Position numbers and translations under genes: made by a program
From: Pantoea vagans
Lineage (GTDB): Bacteria > Pseudomonadota > Gammaproteobacteria > Enterobacterales > Enterobacteriaceae
DNA length: 64,000 nt
NCBI RefSeq assembly: GCF_001506165.1
Contig: NZ_CP011427.1
Coordinates: 3,224,001 to 3,288,000, forward strand
Direction of reading: 5' to 3'
Shown: positions 9,974-19,241 of the stretch, in pieces
Numbering within the stretch: position 1 is the first letter of the stretch
Layout of the letters: every line of letters begins with the position of its first letter
Notes under the pieces: model-generated
Seen by the model: the letters and a program-made list of their open reading frames with translations, nothing else
The model's database searches: none
What the model was told of the DNA's origin: nothing

Positions 9974-10331
9974 ATTTTCCCCTGCCTGACAAAGATAATA
10001 AGAGCCATCTCTTTAAACAAACAGAGTGGCGCATTTGTTATGCGTTGCTGTGTGGTTGTGTAGCCTGAAAACAATAAGCAAGGCAATATTCTAATTACGG
10101 GGAATTAATGACAAGTTCAAAATTCTGCTTAAGCCCTGACAATTCCTTAACGCCTTGTAGATTAAGTAGTTACATTGCATCGTCATGACATTTATCAGAA
10201 AAAGTCGCAAAATATCAAAAAAGGTAAACAATGATTTAATATATATAAATTAATTCGCTGGCGCTGATTAATTTGGAATTTATCTTAAAGTGTACTTTGG
10301 AAGAAATGAATATATCACTATTCCAAAAACA
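9974..10331. other. AT-rich intergenic region, no gene seen
   Basis: About 360 bp, noticeably AT-richer than the flanking genes, between the acyltransferase start and the yadH terminator. It should hold the acyltransferase promoter on the minus strand, but I cannot assign a convincing -35/-10 pair. No open frame in it resembles a protein. The low GC together with the solitary acyltransferase fits acquired DNA. Confidence 0.5.
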
Positions 10332-10357
10332 AAAAATGCAGCCGTAGCTGCATTTTT
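10332..10357 (-). terminator. Rho-independent terminator of yadGH
   Basis: AAAAATGCAGC and GCTGCATTTTT form an 11-bp stem around a CGTA loop, 15 bases after the yadH stop. Read on the minus strand the stem ends in a T-run, so it is a good intrinsic terminator; symmetry would let it work in both directions. Confidence 0.85.
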
Positions 10358-10371
10358 AATAGCGGATGTGA

Positions 10372-11142
10372 CTAGGTACGTAAGCCGCGTCCACGCTGAA
10401 TCAGCGCATACACCAATACGTAAAACACCACGATAAACGCAATCAGCACCGACAAGGTGAACACCAGTGGCACATCATTAATGCCGAGAAAACCGTAGCG
10501 GAAACCGCTGATCATATACACCACCGGGTTCAGCTTCGACACCGCCTGCCAGAAAGGTGGCAGCAACGTCAGCGAATAGAACACCCCGCCCAGATAGGTC
10601 AACGGTGTTAACACGAAGGTCGGAATCAAACTGATATCGTCAAAGGTGCGCGCAAACACCGCATTCAGCAGACCCGCCAGCGAGAACAGAATCGCGGTCA
10701 GCAGCAGCGTCAGGGCCACCATCGACCAGGAATGCACGTGGAATGGCACAAAGAACAGTGAAATGGCGGTCACCAAAATCCCGACACACACGCCACGCGC
10801 CACGCCACCACCCACATAACCGGCAATGATAATATGCGTCGGCACCGGTGCCACCAGCAGCTCTTCAATATTGCGCTGGAATTTAGCGCTAAAGAACGAT
10901 GAGGCTACGTTGGCATAGGCATTGGTGATCACCGCCATCATGATCAGGCCCGGTACGATAAACTGCATATAGCTAAAGCCATGCATATCACCAATACGTG
11001 AACCAATCAGATTACCAAAAATAATAAAATAGAGCGTCATGGTGATCACCGGCGGCACCAGCGTCTGAATCCAGATGCGTGCAAAGCGGTTGATCTCCTT
11101 GGCCCAGATACTCTTCAGTGCCACCCAGTAAAGATGTGTCAT
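10372..11142 (-). CDS. yadH: ABC transporter permease YadH
   Basis: ABC-2 type membrane subunit of 256 residues with six predicted hydrophobic segments and the family signature around PLTYLGGVFYSL in the second half. It pairs with the ATPase YadG; the start codon overlaps the yadG stop by four bases (ATGA). The substrate is unknown; related ABC-2 exporters move drugs, polysaccharides or lipids. An intrinsic terminator follows at 10332. Confidence 0.94.
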   Translation of the reverse strand: MTHLYWVALKSIWAKEINRFARIWIQTLVPPVITMTLYFIIFGNLIGSRIGDMHGFSYMQFIVPGLIMMAVITNAYANVASSFFSAKFQRNIEELLVAPVPTHIIIAGYVGGGVARGVCVGILVTAISLFFVPFHVHSWSMVALTLLLTAILFSLAGLLNAVFARTFDDISLIPTFVLTPLTYLGGVFYSLTLLPPFWQAVSKLNPVVYMISGFRYGFLGINDVPLVFTLSVLIAFIVVFYVLVYALIQRGRGLRT

Positions 11143-12062
11143 GCTTTTGCTCCTTTTCCCTGGGTCAGGCTGACGAACAGCTCTTCAAGGCGGTTCGCTT
11201 TATTACGCATACTCAACACCTGCACGCCCTGCGCGCTCAGTTGGCTGAACACGCTATTCAGACCCTGCTCACGCATCACTTCCACTTCCAGCGTAGAGGT
11301 ATCCACCAGACGATACTGGAAACCTTCCAGCTGCGGCAGCGGGCTACGCGGCGCAAGATCCAGAATGAAGGTTTCTGATTGCAGCTTCGACAGCAGACCT
11401 TTCATCGAGGTGTTTTCCACCAGTTCGCCGCTCTGAATAATGCCGATGTTACGGCACAGCATTTCGGCCTCTTCCAGATAGTGAGTGGTGAGAATAATGG
11501 TGGTGCCTTTGATATTGAGATCTTTCAGGAAGGTCCACATCGAGCGGCGCAGTTCAATATCCACGCCAGCGGTGGGTTCGTCGAGGATCAGCAGCTTTGG
11601 CTCATGCATCAGTGCACGCGCAATCATCAGACGACGCTTCATGCCGCCCGAAAGCATACGCGCACGCTCGTTGCGTTTACCCCATAGATCGAGCTGGTTG
11701 AGGTATTTCTCGGCGCGCTTGTTGGCCTCACTGCGCTCTACGCCGTAGTAACCAGCCTGATTCACCACAATCTGCATCACGGTTTCAAACGGGTTAAAGT
11801 TGAATTCCTGTGGCACCAAACCGAGCTGGCGCTTGGCGTTGACCACATCTTTTTCCAGGTCATAACCAAATACGCGCACGCTGCCACCGGATTTATTCAC
11901 CAGTGAACTGATAATGCCGATGGTGGTGGATTTACCCGCGCCATTCGGCCCGAGCAGTGCGTAAAAATCGCCAGCCTCTACGTTGAGATCCAGCTTCTTC
12001 AGCGCCTGTACGCCGCCGGGATAGGTTTTGGTCAGCCCGGAAAGTTCCAGTGCATAAGTCAT
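11139..12062 (-). CDS. yadG: ABC transporter ATP-binding protein YadG
   Basis: 307-residue ATPase subunit of the YadGH ABC-2 exporter. Walker A GPNGAGKST is near residue 39, the ABC signature LSGGMKRR near residue 140, Walker B LLILDEPTAGVD near residue 158 and the switch histidine in TTHYLEEAE. The C-terminal 90 residues are a regulatory extension common to ABC-2 ATPases. It is the first gene of a two-gene operon with yadH. In E. coli the carbonic anhydrase gene can lies between yadG and hpt; here only 234 bp separate them. Confidence 0.95.
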   Translation of the reverse strand: MTYALELSGLTKTYPGGVQALKKLDLNVEAGDFYALLGPNGAGKSTTIGIISSLVNKSGGSVRVFGYDLEKDVVNAKRQLGLVPQEFNFNPFETVMQIVVNQAGYYGVERSEANKRAEKYLNQLDLWGKRNERARMLSGGMKRRLMIARALMHEPKLLILDEPTAGVDIELRRSMWTFLKDLNIKGTTIILTTHYLEEAEMLCRNIGIIQSGELVENTSMKGLLSKLQSETFILDLAPRSPLPQLEGFQYRLVDTSTLEVEVMREQGLNSVFSQLSAQGVQVLSMRNKANRLEELFVSLTQGKGAKA

Positions 12063-12296
12063 TGCGAATCCATACCCTGTTGTAGTGACATCAAAGCCCT
12101 ATGAAATGATAGTGCGCTCACAGCGAGCGTGCGGGGTTATTCAGAGATAATAAGTGAAAAATCAAAGATGAAGCGCCCGCCACACTTTACCACTCTGCTT
12201 GTCGCAGGGGAACGCGAGCATAGCCCGTAAGTCAGTGACTCGCGGGCTGCGCATCTTATCGCAGGCTAAAGGGATTAGCCTTGGAAGATTGTGCGG
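12063..12296. other. hpt-yadG spacer without can
   Basis: 234 bp between the yadG start and the hpt stop. It includes the hpt 3' flank and the yadG promoter region. I found no coding remnant of the carbonic anhydrase gene that occupies this slot in E. coli, and no clear repeat or palindrome strong enough to name. Confidence 0.5.
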
Positions 12297-12833
12297 TTAT
12301 TCACCGGTTGGGATAACTTTGCCGATGTACGGCAAATGGCGATAGCGTTGCGCGTAGTCGATACCAAAGCCTACAACGAACTCATCTGGAATGGTGAAGC
12401 CAACGTATTCAACGGTCACTTCGACTTCGCGGCGCTCGGGTTTATCTAGCAGGGTGCAGATGGCCAGTGATTTTGGCTCACGCAGACGCAAGATTTCACG
12501 CACTTTGCTTAGCGTGTTTCCGGAGTCGATGATGTCTTCCACGATCAACACATCTTTGCCACGAATATCTTCGTCGAGATCTTTAAGGATCTTCACATCG
12601 CGGGTGGATGACATACCGCTGCCGTAGCTGGACGCGGTCATAAAATCGACTTCGTGCGGCACATCAATCGCGCGACACAGATCGGCCATAAACATAAAGG
12701 AACCGCGCAGCAGGCCCACTAAAACCATTTCGCTGCCGCTGCTGCGGTAGTGTTCGCTTATCTGCTTGCCCAGTTCGGCAATACGGGTTGCGATCTCCTG
12801 CTCAGAGATCATCACGTCGACGGTGTGTTTCAT
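12297..12833 (-). CDS. hpt: Hypoxanthine phosphoribosyltransferase
   Basis: Purine salvage: hypoxanthine (and less well guanine) plus PRPP to IMP/GMP. The 178-residue protein (E. coli 178) has the PRPP-binding motif [14 protein letters not shown] near residue 97 and the flexible-loop segment [16 protein letters not shown] 12833 gives the conserved MKHTVDVMI start; the frame is open a further 33 codons upstream to 12932, which I treat as non-coding. The gene is transcribed away from the cystathionine gamma-synthase family gene. Confidence 0.96.
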   Translation of the reverse strand: MKHTVDVMISEQEIATRIAELGKQISEHYRSSGSEMVLVGLLRGSFMFMADLCRAIDVPHEVDFMTASSYGSGMSSTRDVKILKDLDEDIRGKDVLIVEDIIDSGNTLSKVREILRLREPKSLAICTLLDKPERREVEVTVEYVGFTIPDEFVVGFGIDYAQRYRHLPYIGKVIPTGE

Positions 12834-12999
12834 TGCATTCGCCTGGTTAAGGTTTTTCAGAAAGCCACGAAGTCTATCATAGTCGAACCAACCTCTAACG
12901 CGGCGCACAGAACGCAAACGATACCGTGGCAAAATTTATTGCTCTGACCTTAACTACAGGAAACTTCCCGCCCTCTCACCGGTGACCTCTGGAGATCTT

Positions 13000-14292
13000 A
13001 TGGCCGCTTCATCCAGTAAAAAAACGCAGATTAGCACCCACGATCTGCATCCGGAAACGCAAATGCTGAACTATGGCTACGATCCGCGGCTGTCCGAGGG
13101 CGCGGTGAAACCGCCGGTGTTTCTCACCTCCACCTTTGTGTTTAACAGCGCCGAAGAGGGGCAGGATTTCTTTGATTACGTGGCCGGACGTAAACAGCCG
13201 CCGGAAGGCAAAAGCGGCGGGCTGGTCTATTCGCGCTTTAACCATCCCAACAGTGAAATCGTCGAAGATCGGCTAGCGATCTATGAAGGTGCCGAGAGCG
13301 CCGCCCTGTTCTCATCCGGCATGTCAGCGATCGCCACCACGCTGCTGGCCTTCGCCCGCCCCGGAGAAGTGATATTGCATTCACAGCCGCTGTACGGCGG
13401 CACCGAAACGCTGTTAAGCAAAACCCTGCACGACCTTGAGATCAAGGCCGTGGGTTTCAGCGATGGCACCGATGAAGACAAAGTGTATGAGGCCGCCAAA
13501 CTGGCATGGCAGCGCGGTCGGGTGGCGCTGATTCTGATTGAAACGCCCGCCAATCCCACCAACAGTCTGGTCGACATTCAATTGATGAAACAGGTGGCAG
13601 ATGTCATCACGCAACAGCAAGGATCGCGGCCGATTCTGGCCTGTGATAACACCCTGCTTGGCCCCCTGTTCCAGCATCCGCTGCAGCACGGCGCAGACTT
13701 ATCGCTCTACTCGTTGACCAAGTATGTCGGCGGCCATTCAGATTTGATTGCAGGGGCAGTGCTTGGCAACAAAGCCTTGGTAGGCAAAGTGCGATCGCTG
13801 CGCAGCGCCATTGGCACGCAGCTTGATCCCCATTCCAGCTGGATGATTGGTCGTTCGCTGGAAACGCTGTCGTTGAGGATGGAAAAAGCCGCCAGCAATG
13901 CGGAAAAAGTCGCGGCCTATTTGCGCGATCATGAGCAGGTGGAGAAACTGCACTGGCTGCCTTATCTCGATGAAAGCAGCCCAGCCGGCGAGACTTATCA
14001 ACGTCAGTGCAGCGGTGCGGGTTCAACCTTTTCCTTTGATATTAAAGGCGGACAACCGGCGGCCTTCCGTTTTCTCAATGCGTTGGAGCTGTTTAAGTTG
14101 GCGGTGAGTTTGGGTGGCACTGAATCGCTCGCCAGCCATCCGGGCAGCACCACCCACTCGGGCGTGCCGCAGGAGGTGCGACAGCGCATTGGCATTACGG
14201 ATGCCACGGTACGATTGTCGATTGGTATCGAGCACGCCGAGGATCTGATCGAAGATATCCGGCTGGCGCTGGAGGCGGCTCAATCAGCGTAA
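13000..14292 (+). CDS. Cystathionine gamma-synthase family PLP enzyme
   Basis: Fold-type I PLP enzyme of the Cys/Met metabolism (trans-sulfuration) family, 430 residues. Visible are the phosphate-binding [11 protein letters not shown], the YGGTETL block, the DNT segment that holds the cofactor aspartate and the Schiff-base lysine in [11 protein letters not shown] near residue 243. C-terminal [16 protein letters not shown] is the family substrate-carboxylate region. The enzyme could be a gamma-synthase, gamma-lyase or beta-lyase; sequence alone does not decide. GGAG precedes ATG 13000; an in-frame start at 12982 is weaker. It occupies the place of gcd in E. coli, and has no partner gene. Confidence 0.85.
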   Translation: MAASSSKKTQISTHDLHPETQMLNYGYDPRLSEGAVKPPVFLTSTFVFNSAEEGQDFFDYVAGRKQPPEGKSGGLVYSRFNHPNSEIVEDRLAIYEGAESAALFSSGMSAIATTLLAFARPGEVILHSQPLYGGTETLLSKTLHDLEIKAVGFSDGTDEDKVYEAAKLAWQRGRVALILIETPANPTNSLVDIQLMKQVADVITQQQGSRPILACDNTLLGPLFQHPLQHGADLSLYSLTKYVGGHSDLIAGAVLGNKALVGKVRSLRSAIGTQLDPHSSWMIGRSLETLSLRMEKAASNAEKVAAYLRDHEQVEKLHWLPYLDESSPAGETYQRQCSGAGSTFSFDIKGGQPAAFRFLNALELFKLAVSLGGTESLASHPGSTTHSGVPQEVRQRIGITDATVRLSIGIEHAEDLIEDIRLALEAAQSA

Positions 14293-14301
14293 TCTTTTCC
14301 A

Positions 14302-14369
14302 GTGCGCATCAATGCGCACCCTACGGTAAATCACACCGATTTTCGTAGGGTCGCCATTTATGGCGACCG
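14302..14369. repeat. Nested palindromic repeat between convergent genes
   Basis: Three hairpins in a row: GTGCGCAT/ATGCGCAC, CCCTACG/CGTAGGG and GGTCGCCAT/ATGGCGACC. They lie in the short gap between the cystathionine gamma-synthase family gene and cueO, which converge. The composition looks like a dispersed REP-type intergenic element and it could also act as a two-way terminator. Confidence 0.6.
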
Positions 14370-14398
14370 AGACGTGCGCAATGATGAAACGGTGTTAG

Positions 14399-16030
14399 TT
14401 AACTGACCGTAAACCCGAGCATCATGCCGGTATCTTCATGCTCCAACAGATGACAGTGGGCCATATAGGCATTATCGGCATTAGCGACATAGTTGAACTG
14501 CACCAGCACTTCGCTGCGCCAGCCGTTGACGCTGACCATATCTTTCCAGCCGGCACGATGCGCTGCAGGCGGCTTGCCGTTTTCTGACAGAATGCGGAAC
14601 TGTGCGCCATGAATATGGAAAGGATGCAGCATCGCGTCGCCCTCGCCGGAAATCGTCCACTTCTCCAGCTTGCCCAGTTCGGCATTAAACATCGGCTTGG
14701 TCATGTTGAATGCCTGACCGTTGATTTTATTGCCGTTATGGAAATCGTATCCAGCGGTTTTGCTCTCGCTGCCGTGGTCCATCGGCTTACTGCCATGGTC
14801 CATCTTCATCGCGCCGCCACTCATGTCCATACTGCCATGGTCCATTTTCATCGCGCCGTCACCCATGTCCATGCTGCCATGGTCCATCTTCATGTCGCCC
14901 ATGGCTTTATGGCCGTAACGATCCATCAACGCCTGCATCCCTTGTTGATCCAACTGCGGGTCCATCATCAGCTGCAGCCAGCGGTTTTGCACCCCTTCGG
15001 CTGAAGGTAATGGCGGCAGATCCACCAGCTTATCCGGCAGGGAACCGCTCGCCATCACGCGCAGTGGCAAGATCTGCACCAGCGGCAAAGGCTGATCAAA
15101 CGGGGCCAGCGTCATACCCATTTGTGTCACCGGCAGCGTCACCATATCGAAGGTTTTGCCATCGGAAGTATCAATCATCACTTCAAAGCGCTCACCCGGC
15201 AGCAACGGCAGGTGGTCAACCTTCACCGGCTCCGCCAGTAACCCACCATCGCTGGCAATGACATACATTGCACGGCGATCGCTGGTGGCGATATCCAGCG
15301 ATCGCGCATTACAACCATTGAGTAACCGCAGACGTAACCAGCCGCGCGGCACTGCCTGCTGCGGATACTGCACGCCGTTGGTCAGCATCATGTCGCCAAA
15401 CCAGCCCACCGCCGCACGCATGATATCGAGTTGATAATCGATGCGAGCGCCATCTTTGGTCAATTGTTTGTCCTGGAAAATCAACGGGACATCGTCTTCG
15501 CCCCACTGCATCGGCAGGCGCAATTTGCCAGAGTCTTCATCCTCGAGCAGCACCAAGCCCGCTAATCCTTGCGCCACCTGATAGCCGGTTTTGCCATGCT
15601 GATGGGGATGGAACCAGCACGTTGCGGCGGGCTGGTCTGGGGTGAAAGTCACTTGTCGTGATGCACCAGGCGCGATCACCGCCTGCGGGCCGCCATCCAC
15701 GTCGCCGGGTATTTCCAGCCCATGCCAGTGCACCGTGGTGCCTTCAGCCAGGCGGTTATGAATATTGACGGTCACCGCTTTCTCACGCTGCAAGCGCAGT
15801 GCTGGACCAAGCAGATTACCGTTGTAGCCCCAGGTGGGGACCGCTTTGCCGTTCCATTGGCTGGTGCCGCTCATCGCCGTGAGCGTGTACTGCCCGTGGG
15901 CATCAGGCTGTAAAATAGAGGGAATCGGTAAGAGCGGGCGCGTAGCCGCCATTAGCGAGCGACTCCACAGCGGCAGCGCACCCGCAGCGCTGAGCGCAGC
16001 GGTCAACTTTAGAAAATGACGACGTTGCAT
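14399..16030 (-). CDS. cueO: Multicopper oxidase CueO (Tat-exported)
   Basis: Periplasmic cuprous oxidase protecting against copper. The 543-residue protein begins MQRRHFLK with a twin-arginine signal peptide. Copper sites are intact: [25 protein letters not shown] and the type 1 site [14 protein letters not shown]. Between them, about residues 375-421, sits a methionine-rich insert ([10 protein letters not shown] repeats) that in E. coli binds Cu(I) over the active site. ATG 16030 is chosen because it restores the Tat signal; the frame is open up to 16135. A CueR-type promoter lies 30-60 bp upstream. yacC is divergent. Confidence 0.96.
   Translation of the reverse strand: MQRRHFLKLTAALSAAGALPLWSRSLMAATRPLLPIPSILQPDAHGQYTLTAMSGTSQWNGKAVPTWGYNGNLLGPALRLQREKAVTVNIHNRLAEGTTVHWHGLEIPGDVDGGPQAVIAPGASRQVTFTPDQPAATCWFHPHQHGKTGYQVAQGLAGLVLLEDEDSGKLRLPMQWGEDDVPLIFQDKQLTKDGARIDYQLDIMRAAVGWFGDMMLTNGVQYPQQAVPRGWLRLRLLNGCNARSLDIATSDRRAMYVIASDGGLLAEPVKVDHLPLLPGERFEVMIDTSDGKTFDMVTLPVTQMGMTLAPFDQPLPLVQILPLRVMASGSLPDKLVDLPPLPSAEGVQNRWLQLMMDPQLDQQGMQALMDRYGHKAMGDMKMDHGSMDMGDGAMKMDHGSMDMSGGAMKMDHGSKPMDHGSESKTAGYDFHNGNKINGQAFNMTKPMFNAELGKLEKWTISGEGDAMLHPFHIHGAQFRILSENGKPPAAHRAGWKDMVSVNGWRSEVLVQFNYVANADNAYMAHCHLLEHEDTGMMLGFTVS
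14779..14905 (-). repeat. 42-bp tandem repeat coding the CueO Met-rich insert
   Basis: Three consecutive 14-residue units beginning MKMDHGS, the first two continuing MDM and the third degenerating to KPMDHGS. The DNA units are also near-identical (CTGCCATGGTCCAT recurs), so the insert has grown by tandem duplication and its copy number could vary between strains. Confidence 0.75.
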
Positions 16031-16059
16031 ATTCTTATCCTTGTCGTGAATAAGGGCAC

Positions 16060-16090
16060 AGCGTAAACCTTTCCCCTGTGGGAGGGTCAA
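16060..16090 (-). promoter_or_regulatory. CueR-type promoter of cueO
   Basis: On the minus strand: -35 TTGACC, a 19-base spacer, then -10 TACGCT. The long spacer is the hallmark of MerR-family promoters. The spacer carries the dyad ACCCTCC-N7-GAAAGGT, each half one or two bases from the CueR half-site consensus ACCTTCC/GGAAGGT. This supports copper induction by CueR, whose gene is not in the window. Confidence 0.8.
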
Positions 16091-16207
16091 GCCCTGAAAC
16101 AGAATGCACTGATAAAAACCGTGGGAATGGCCCATTTCGGCAAATTTAGCGGAATCCCTGCAATAACTGTGCTAACGTCAATAAATTGTCCCTTGTTGAG
16201 AATGATT

Positions 16208-16555
16208 ATGACGAAAAGCATCAAGATCCTGCTGCTGGCGGGACTCCTTGGCTTCTCCTCCACCAGTTTTGCGCTGAGCGAATCCGAAGCAGAAGATCTG
16301 GCTGACCTCACCGCGGTGTTTGTCTACCTGAAGAATGATTGCGGTTATCAGGATTTACCGGATGCGCAGATTCGTAAAGCACTGGTGTTTTTCGCCCAGC
16401 AGAACCGTTGGGATCTGAGCAACTACAGTAACTACAATATGAAATCCCTCGGCGAAGAGAGCTATAAAGATTTGAGCGGTATCGCCATCACCAACGACAA
16501 GAAATGTAAGTCGCTGGCGCGTGATTCGCTGAGTCTGCTCGCTTACGTCAAATAG
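16208..16555 (+). CDS. yacC: YacC family small secreted protein
   Basis: 115-residue protein of unknown function with a clear signal peptide (MTKSIKILLLAGLLGFSSTSFA, cleavage after residue 22) and a mature part conserved with E. coli YacC (LSESEAEDLADLTAVFVYLKN). Two cysteines, in NDCGYQ and KKCK, could form a disulfide in the periplasm. ATG 16208 gives exactly the E. coli length; another ATG lies two codons upstream. It lies between cueO and speE as in E. coli. Confidence 0.9.
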   Translation: MTKSIKILLLAGLLGFSSTSFALSESEAEDLADLTAVFVYLKNDCGYQDLPDAQIRKALVFFAQQNRWDLSNYSNYNMKSLGEESYKDLSGIAITNDKKCKSLARDSLSLLAYVK

Positions 16556-16664
16556 CCCACTACACCGCTCTCCTGCTGAAGATTTGACCGTGCAACCACG
16601 GTCATAATTCGCTATCCTTTTTTGTTCCATTTTCATGGCGATGACATTAGAGGAGAGCCCCATC

Positions 16665-17528
16665 ATGGCCCAAAATGAAATGTGGTATGAGACGCTTCAT
16701 GCCGGATTTGGACAGTATTTCACGGTAGATAAACTGCTTTATCGCGATAAGACCGCGCATCAGGATCTGGTGATCTTTGAAAATGCCGCCTTTGGGCGAG
16801 TGATGGCGCTGGATGGCGTGGTGCAAACCACCGAACGCGATGAGTTCATCTACCACGAAATGATGACCCACGTGCCGATTCTGGCGCACGGCAAAGCAAA
16901 ACGTGTGCTGATTATTGGCGGTGGCGACGGTGCTATGCTGCGTGAAGTTTCACGCCACTCATCGGTTGAACAGATCACCATGGTGGAAATCGATGCGGGC
17001 GTGGTGAGTTTCTGCAAAGAGTACCTGCCGAATCACAGCGCAGGGGCTTTTGACGATACGCGATTGAACCTGGTGATTGATGATGGCGTCAATTTCGTTA
17101 ATCAGACCGAAGAGAAGTTCGACGTCATTATCTCTGACTGCACCGATCCTATTGGGCCAGGTGAGAGTCTGTTCACCTCCGAGTTCTATGCGGGCTGTAA
17201 AAATGCCTTAAATCCAGGCGGCATCTTCGTCGCGCAAAATGGGGTCTGCTTCCTGCAACAAGAAGAAGCCATTAACAGCCATCGTAAACTCAGCCACTAC
17301 TTCTCAGACGTCAGTTTTTATCAGGCGGCGATCCCTACTTATTATGGCGGCATCATGACCTTCGCCTGGGCCACGGACAACGAAACCCAGCGCCAGTGGG
17401 ATGCAGCCACTTTGCAATCGCGCTTGGACGATGCGGACCTGCGCTGCCGTTACTACAATCCTGCGATTCATGTCGGTAGCTTCGCCCTGCCGCAGTACCT
17501 GCTGAATGCTTTGTCGTGTGAGGAGTGA
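16665..17528 (+). CDS. speE: Spermidine synthase
   Basis: Transfers the aminopropyl group of decarboxylated S-adenosylmethionine to putrescine. The 287-residue protein (E. coli 288) has the [11 protein letters not shown] nucleotide loop near residue 83, MVEID for the ribose hydroxyls and the SDCTDPIGP catalytic loop near residue 158. AGGAGAG precedes ATG 16665. speD follows after five bases, so the enzyme supplying its co-substrate is made from the same transcript. Confidence 0.97.
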   Translation: MAQNEMWYETLHAGFGQYFTVDKLLYRDKTAHQDLVIFENAAFGRVMALDGVVQTTERDEFIYHEMMTHVPILAHGKAKRVLIIGGGDGAMLREVSRHSSVEQITMVEIDAGVVSFCKEYLPNHSAGAFDDTRLNLVIDDGVNFVNQTEEKFDVIISDCTDPIGPGESLFTSEFYAGCKNALNPGGIFVAQNGVCFLQQEEAINSHRKLSHYFSDVSFYQAAIPTYYGGIMTFAWATDNETQRQWDAATLQSRLDDADLRCRYYNPAIHVGSFALPQYLLNALSCEE

Positions 17529-17533
17529 CGAAA

Positions 17534-18343
17534 TTGCAAAAGCTGAAACTACACGGCTTCAATAATCTGACGAAAAGCCTGAGTTTTTGTATTTACGATA
17601 TTTGCTACGCCAACAGCGAAGCCGAGCGTGATGGTTATATCGCGTATATTGATGAGCAATACAATGCCAACCGCCTCACGGAAATCCTGACGGAGACCTG
17701 TTCGATTATTGGTGCCAACGTGTTGAATATTGCGCGTCAGGATTATGAACCTCAGGGAGCCAGCGTCACGATTTTGGTGAGTGAGGAGCCGATCAACCCG
17801 CAGGATATTGATCAATCAGAAATCCCAGGTCCGTTGCCCAATTCGGTGGTAGCGCACTTAGATAAAAGCCATATCTGCGTACACACCTATCCGGAAAGTC
17901 ATCCTGAAGGGGGTTTATGTACTTTCCGCGCCGATATCGAAGTCTCCACTTGTGGCGTGATTTCACCGCTCAAAGCGTTGAATTACCTGATACACCAGCT
18001 GGAATCTGACATCGTCACTATTGATTATCGCGTACGCGGTTTTACCCGCGATGTGAACGGCGTTAAGCACTTCATCGACCATGAGATCAATTCGATTCAG
18101 AACTTTATGTCCGAAGATATGAAGGCAATGTACGACATGGTGGATGTGAACGTTTATCAGGAAAATATCTTCCACACCAAGATGTTGCTGAAGGAATTTG
18201 ACCTGAAATATTATCTGTTCAACACCAAGCCTGAAGAGCTGAGTCCGCAGGAACACAAGCGGATTACCAATCTGCTGTGGAAAGAGATGCGCGAGATTTA
18301 TTACGGCCGCAATATTCCGGCGACGGGGTTGAAGCTGTTGTAG
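17534..18343 (+). CDS. speD: S-adenosylmethionine decarboxylase proenzyme (TTG start)
   Basis: Produces decarboxylated SAM for SpeE. The pyruvoyl enzyme self-cleaves in [13 protein letters not shown], between the lysine and serine at about residues 112-113. TTG 17534 is preferred as start: AGGAG sits eight bases upstream and the product then begins [12 protein letters not shown] like E. coli SpeD. The alternative GTG at 17525 overlaps the speE stop but has its purine-rich site too close. The product is 269 residues (E. coli 264), with a slightly longer C-terminus. A pair of hairpin repeats follows. Confidence 0.95.
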   Translation: MQKLKLHGFNNLTKSLSFCIYDICYANSEAERDGYIAYIDEQYNANRLTEILTETCSIIGANVLNIARQDYEPQGASVTILVSEEPINPQDIDQSEIPGPLPNSVVAHLDKSHICVHTYPESHPEGGLCTFRADIEVSTCGVISPLKALNYLIHQLESDIVTIDYRVRGFTRDVNGVKHFIDHEINSIQNFMSEDMKAMYDMVDVNVYQENIFHTKMLLKEFDLKYYLFNTKPEELSPQEHKRITNLLWKEMREIYYGRNIPATGLKLL

Positions 18344-18360
18344 TTCGGTGGGTGCTAATA

Positions 18361-18467
18361 CCCTCACCCCGCCCTCTCTCAATGGGAGAGGGAGTAAAAC
18401 GTGTGAAATTTGGCATGTTCTGCGGGCGGTCCCCTCGCCCGCTTGCGGGAGAGGGTTAGGGTGAGGG
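18361..18467. repeat. Inverted intergenic repeat after speD
   Basis: A 107-bp element bounded by CCCTCACCC and its inverse GGGTGAGGG. Inside are two hairpins, CCCTCTC/GAGAGGG and CCTCGCCCGC/GCGGGAGAGG. It lies between convergent speD and the DeoR-type regulator and marks the backbone/island junction. It looks like a dispersed palindromic repeat of the kind common in gammaproteobacteria and may end transcription from both sides. Confidence 0.65.
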
Positions 18468-18473
18468 AAATAG

Positions 18474-19235
18474 TCAGGCAGTCAGTTGCAGCCCTATCCC
18501 GCGCTCGCGCAGATCGCGGCACACCACTTCATCCAGACGGGCATCGGTCACCACATCGGTCAGGCTATCAATCGGCGCGGCGCAATACAGCGACCAGGAG
18601 CCATACTTACTGCTATCCGCCAGCAAAATCCGGCGACGTGCATTGGCCAGCAGATCCATCTTCAGCCCGGCTTTATCTTCCGTCGGCGTGGTAATACCGC
18701 GTTCGATACTCCACGAGTTACAGCTGACAAAAGCGATATCCGGATTGATACTGCGTAACAGACGGCGACCGTGTTCCCCAATGCAAGACTGGCTGGAATC
18801 ATCAATACGGCCACCAATAATGGTGGTTTCAATCTGCTTAAATTCAGACAGGAATAACGCGATATGCAGGTCTGCGGTGATGACGCGCAACTGCAGATGG
18901 GTCAATTGACGCGCCAGCTCCAGCATGGTGGTGCCCGCATCCAGCACCACAGAATCGCCCGTCTTGACATAGCTGGCGGCAAACTGCGCGATGGCTTGCT
19001 TCTCAGCCAGATTACGCTGCATCTTCTCCAGCGTGGTGGGCTGAGCAGGAATGAAGCGATTAAGCGTCACACCGCCATGGCTGCGGCTAATGACGCCTTC
19101 CTTGTCGAGCTTGATCAGATCGCGGCGGATCGTCGCAGGCGAGGCAGAAATCGCACTCACCAGCTGTTCTACAGTGACCAGATTATGACTTTTCAAATAG
19201 TCCATAATCTGGTCGAGACGGCTTTGTCCCTTCAT
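18474..19235 (-). CDS. DeoR-family transcriptional regulator
   Basis: 253-residue DeoR/GlpR-type repressor: N-terminal winged helix with [21 protein letters not shown] (recognition helix about residues 28-42) and a C-terminal sugar-phosphate sensor domain with the DAGTTM and [10 protein letters not shown] segments. It is the last gene of a leftward set with pdxA2 (six-base gap) and dtnK, so it probably controls the sugar-acid genes in response to a phosphorylated intermediate. Its likely operators are the repeats at 21520-21551. It resembles YgbI, the regulator of an E. coli DUF1537 locus. Confidence 0.88.
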   Translation of the reverse strand: MKGQSRLDQIMDYLKSHNLVTVEQLVSAISASPATIRRDLIKLDKEGVISRSHGGVTLNRFIPAQPTTLEKMQRNLAEKQAIAQFAASYVKTGDSVVLDAGTTMLELARQLTHLQLRVITADLHIALFLSEFKQIETTIIGGRIDDSSQSCIGEHGRRLLRSINPDIAFVSCNSWSIERGITTPTEDKAGLKMDLLANARRRILLADSSKYGSWSLYCAAPIDSLTDVVTDARLDEVVCRDLRERGIGLQLTA

Positions 19236-19241
19236 ATTTCC

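Noticed and set aside
14302..14369. Clustered palindromes considered as a CRISPR or mobile-element end
   Set aside because: There are no regularly spaced identical repeats, no spacers and no transposase; the hairpins fit an intergenic REP-like element or terminator.
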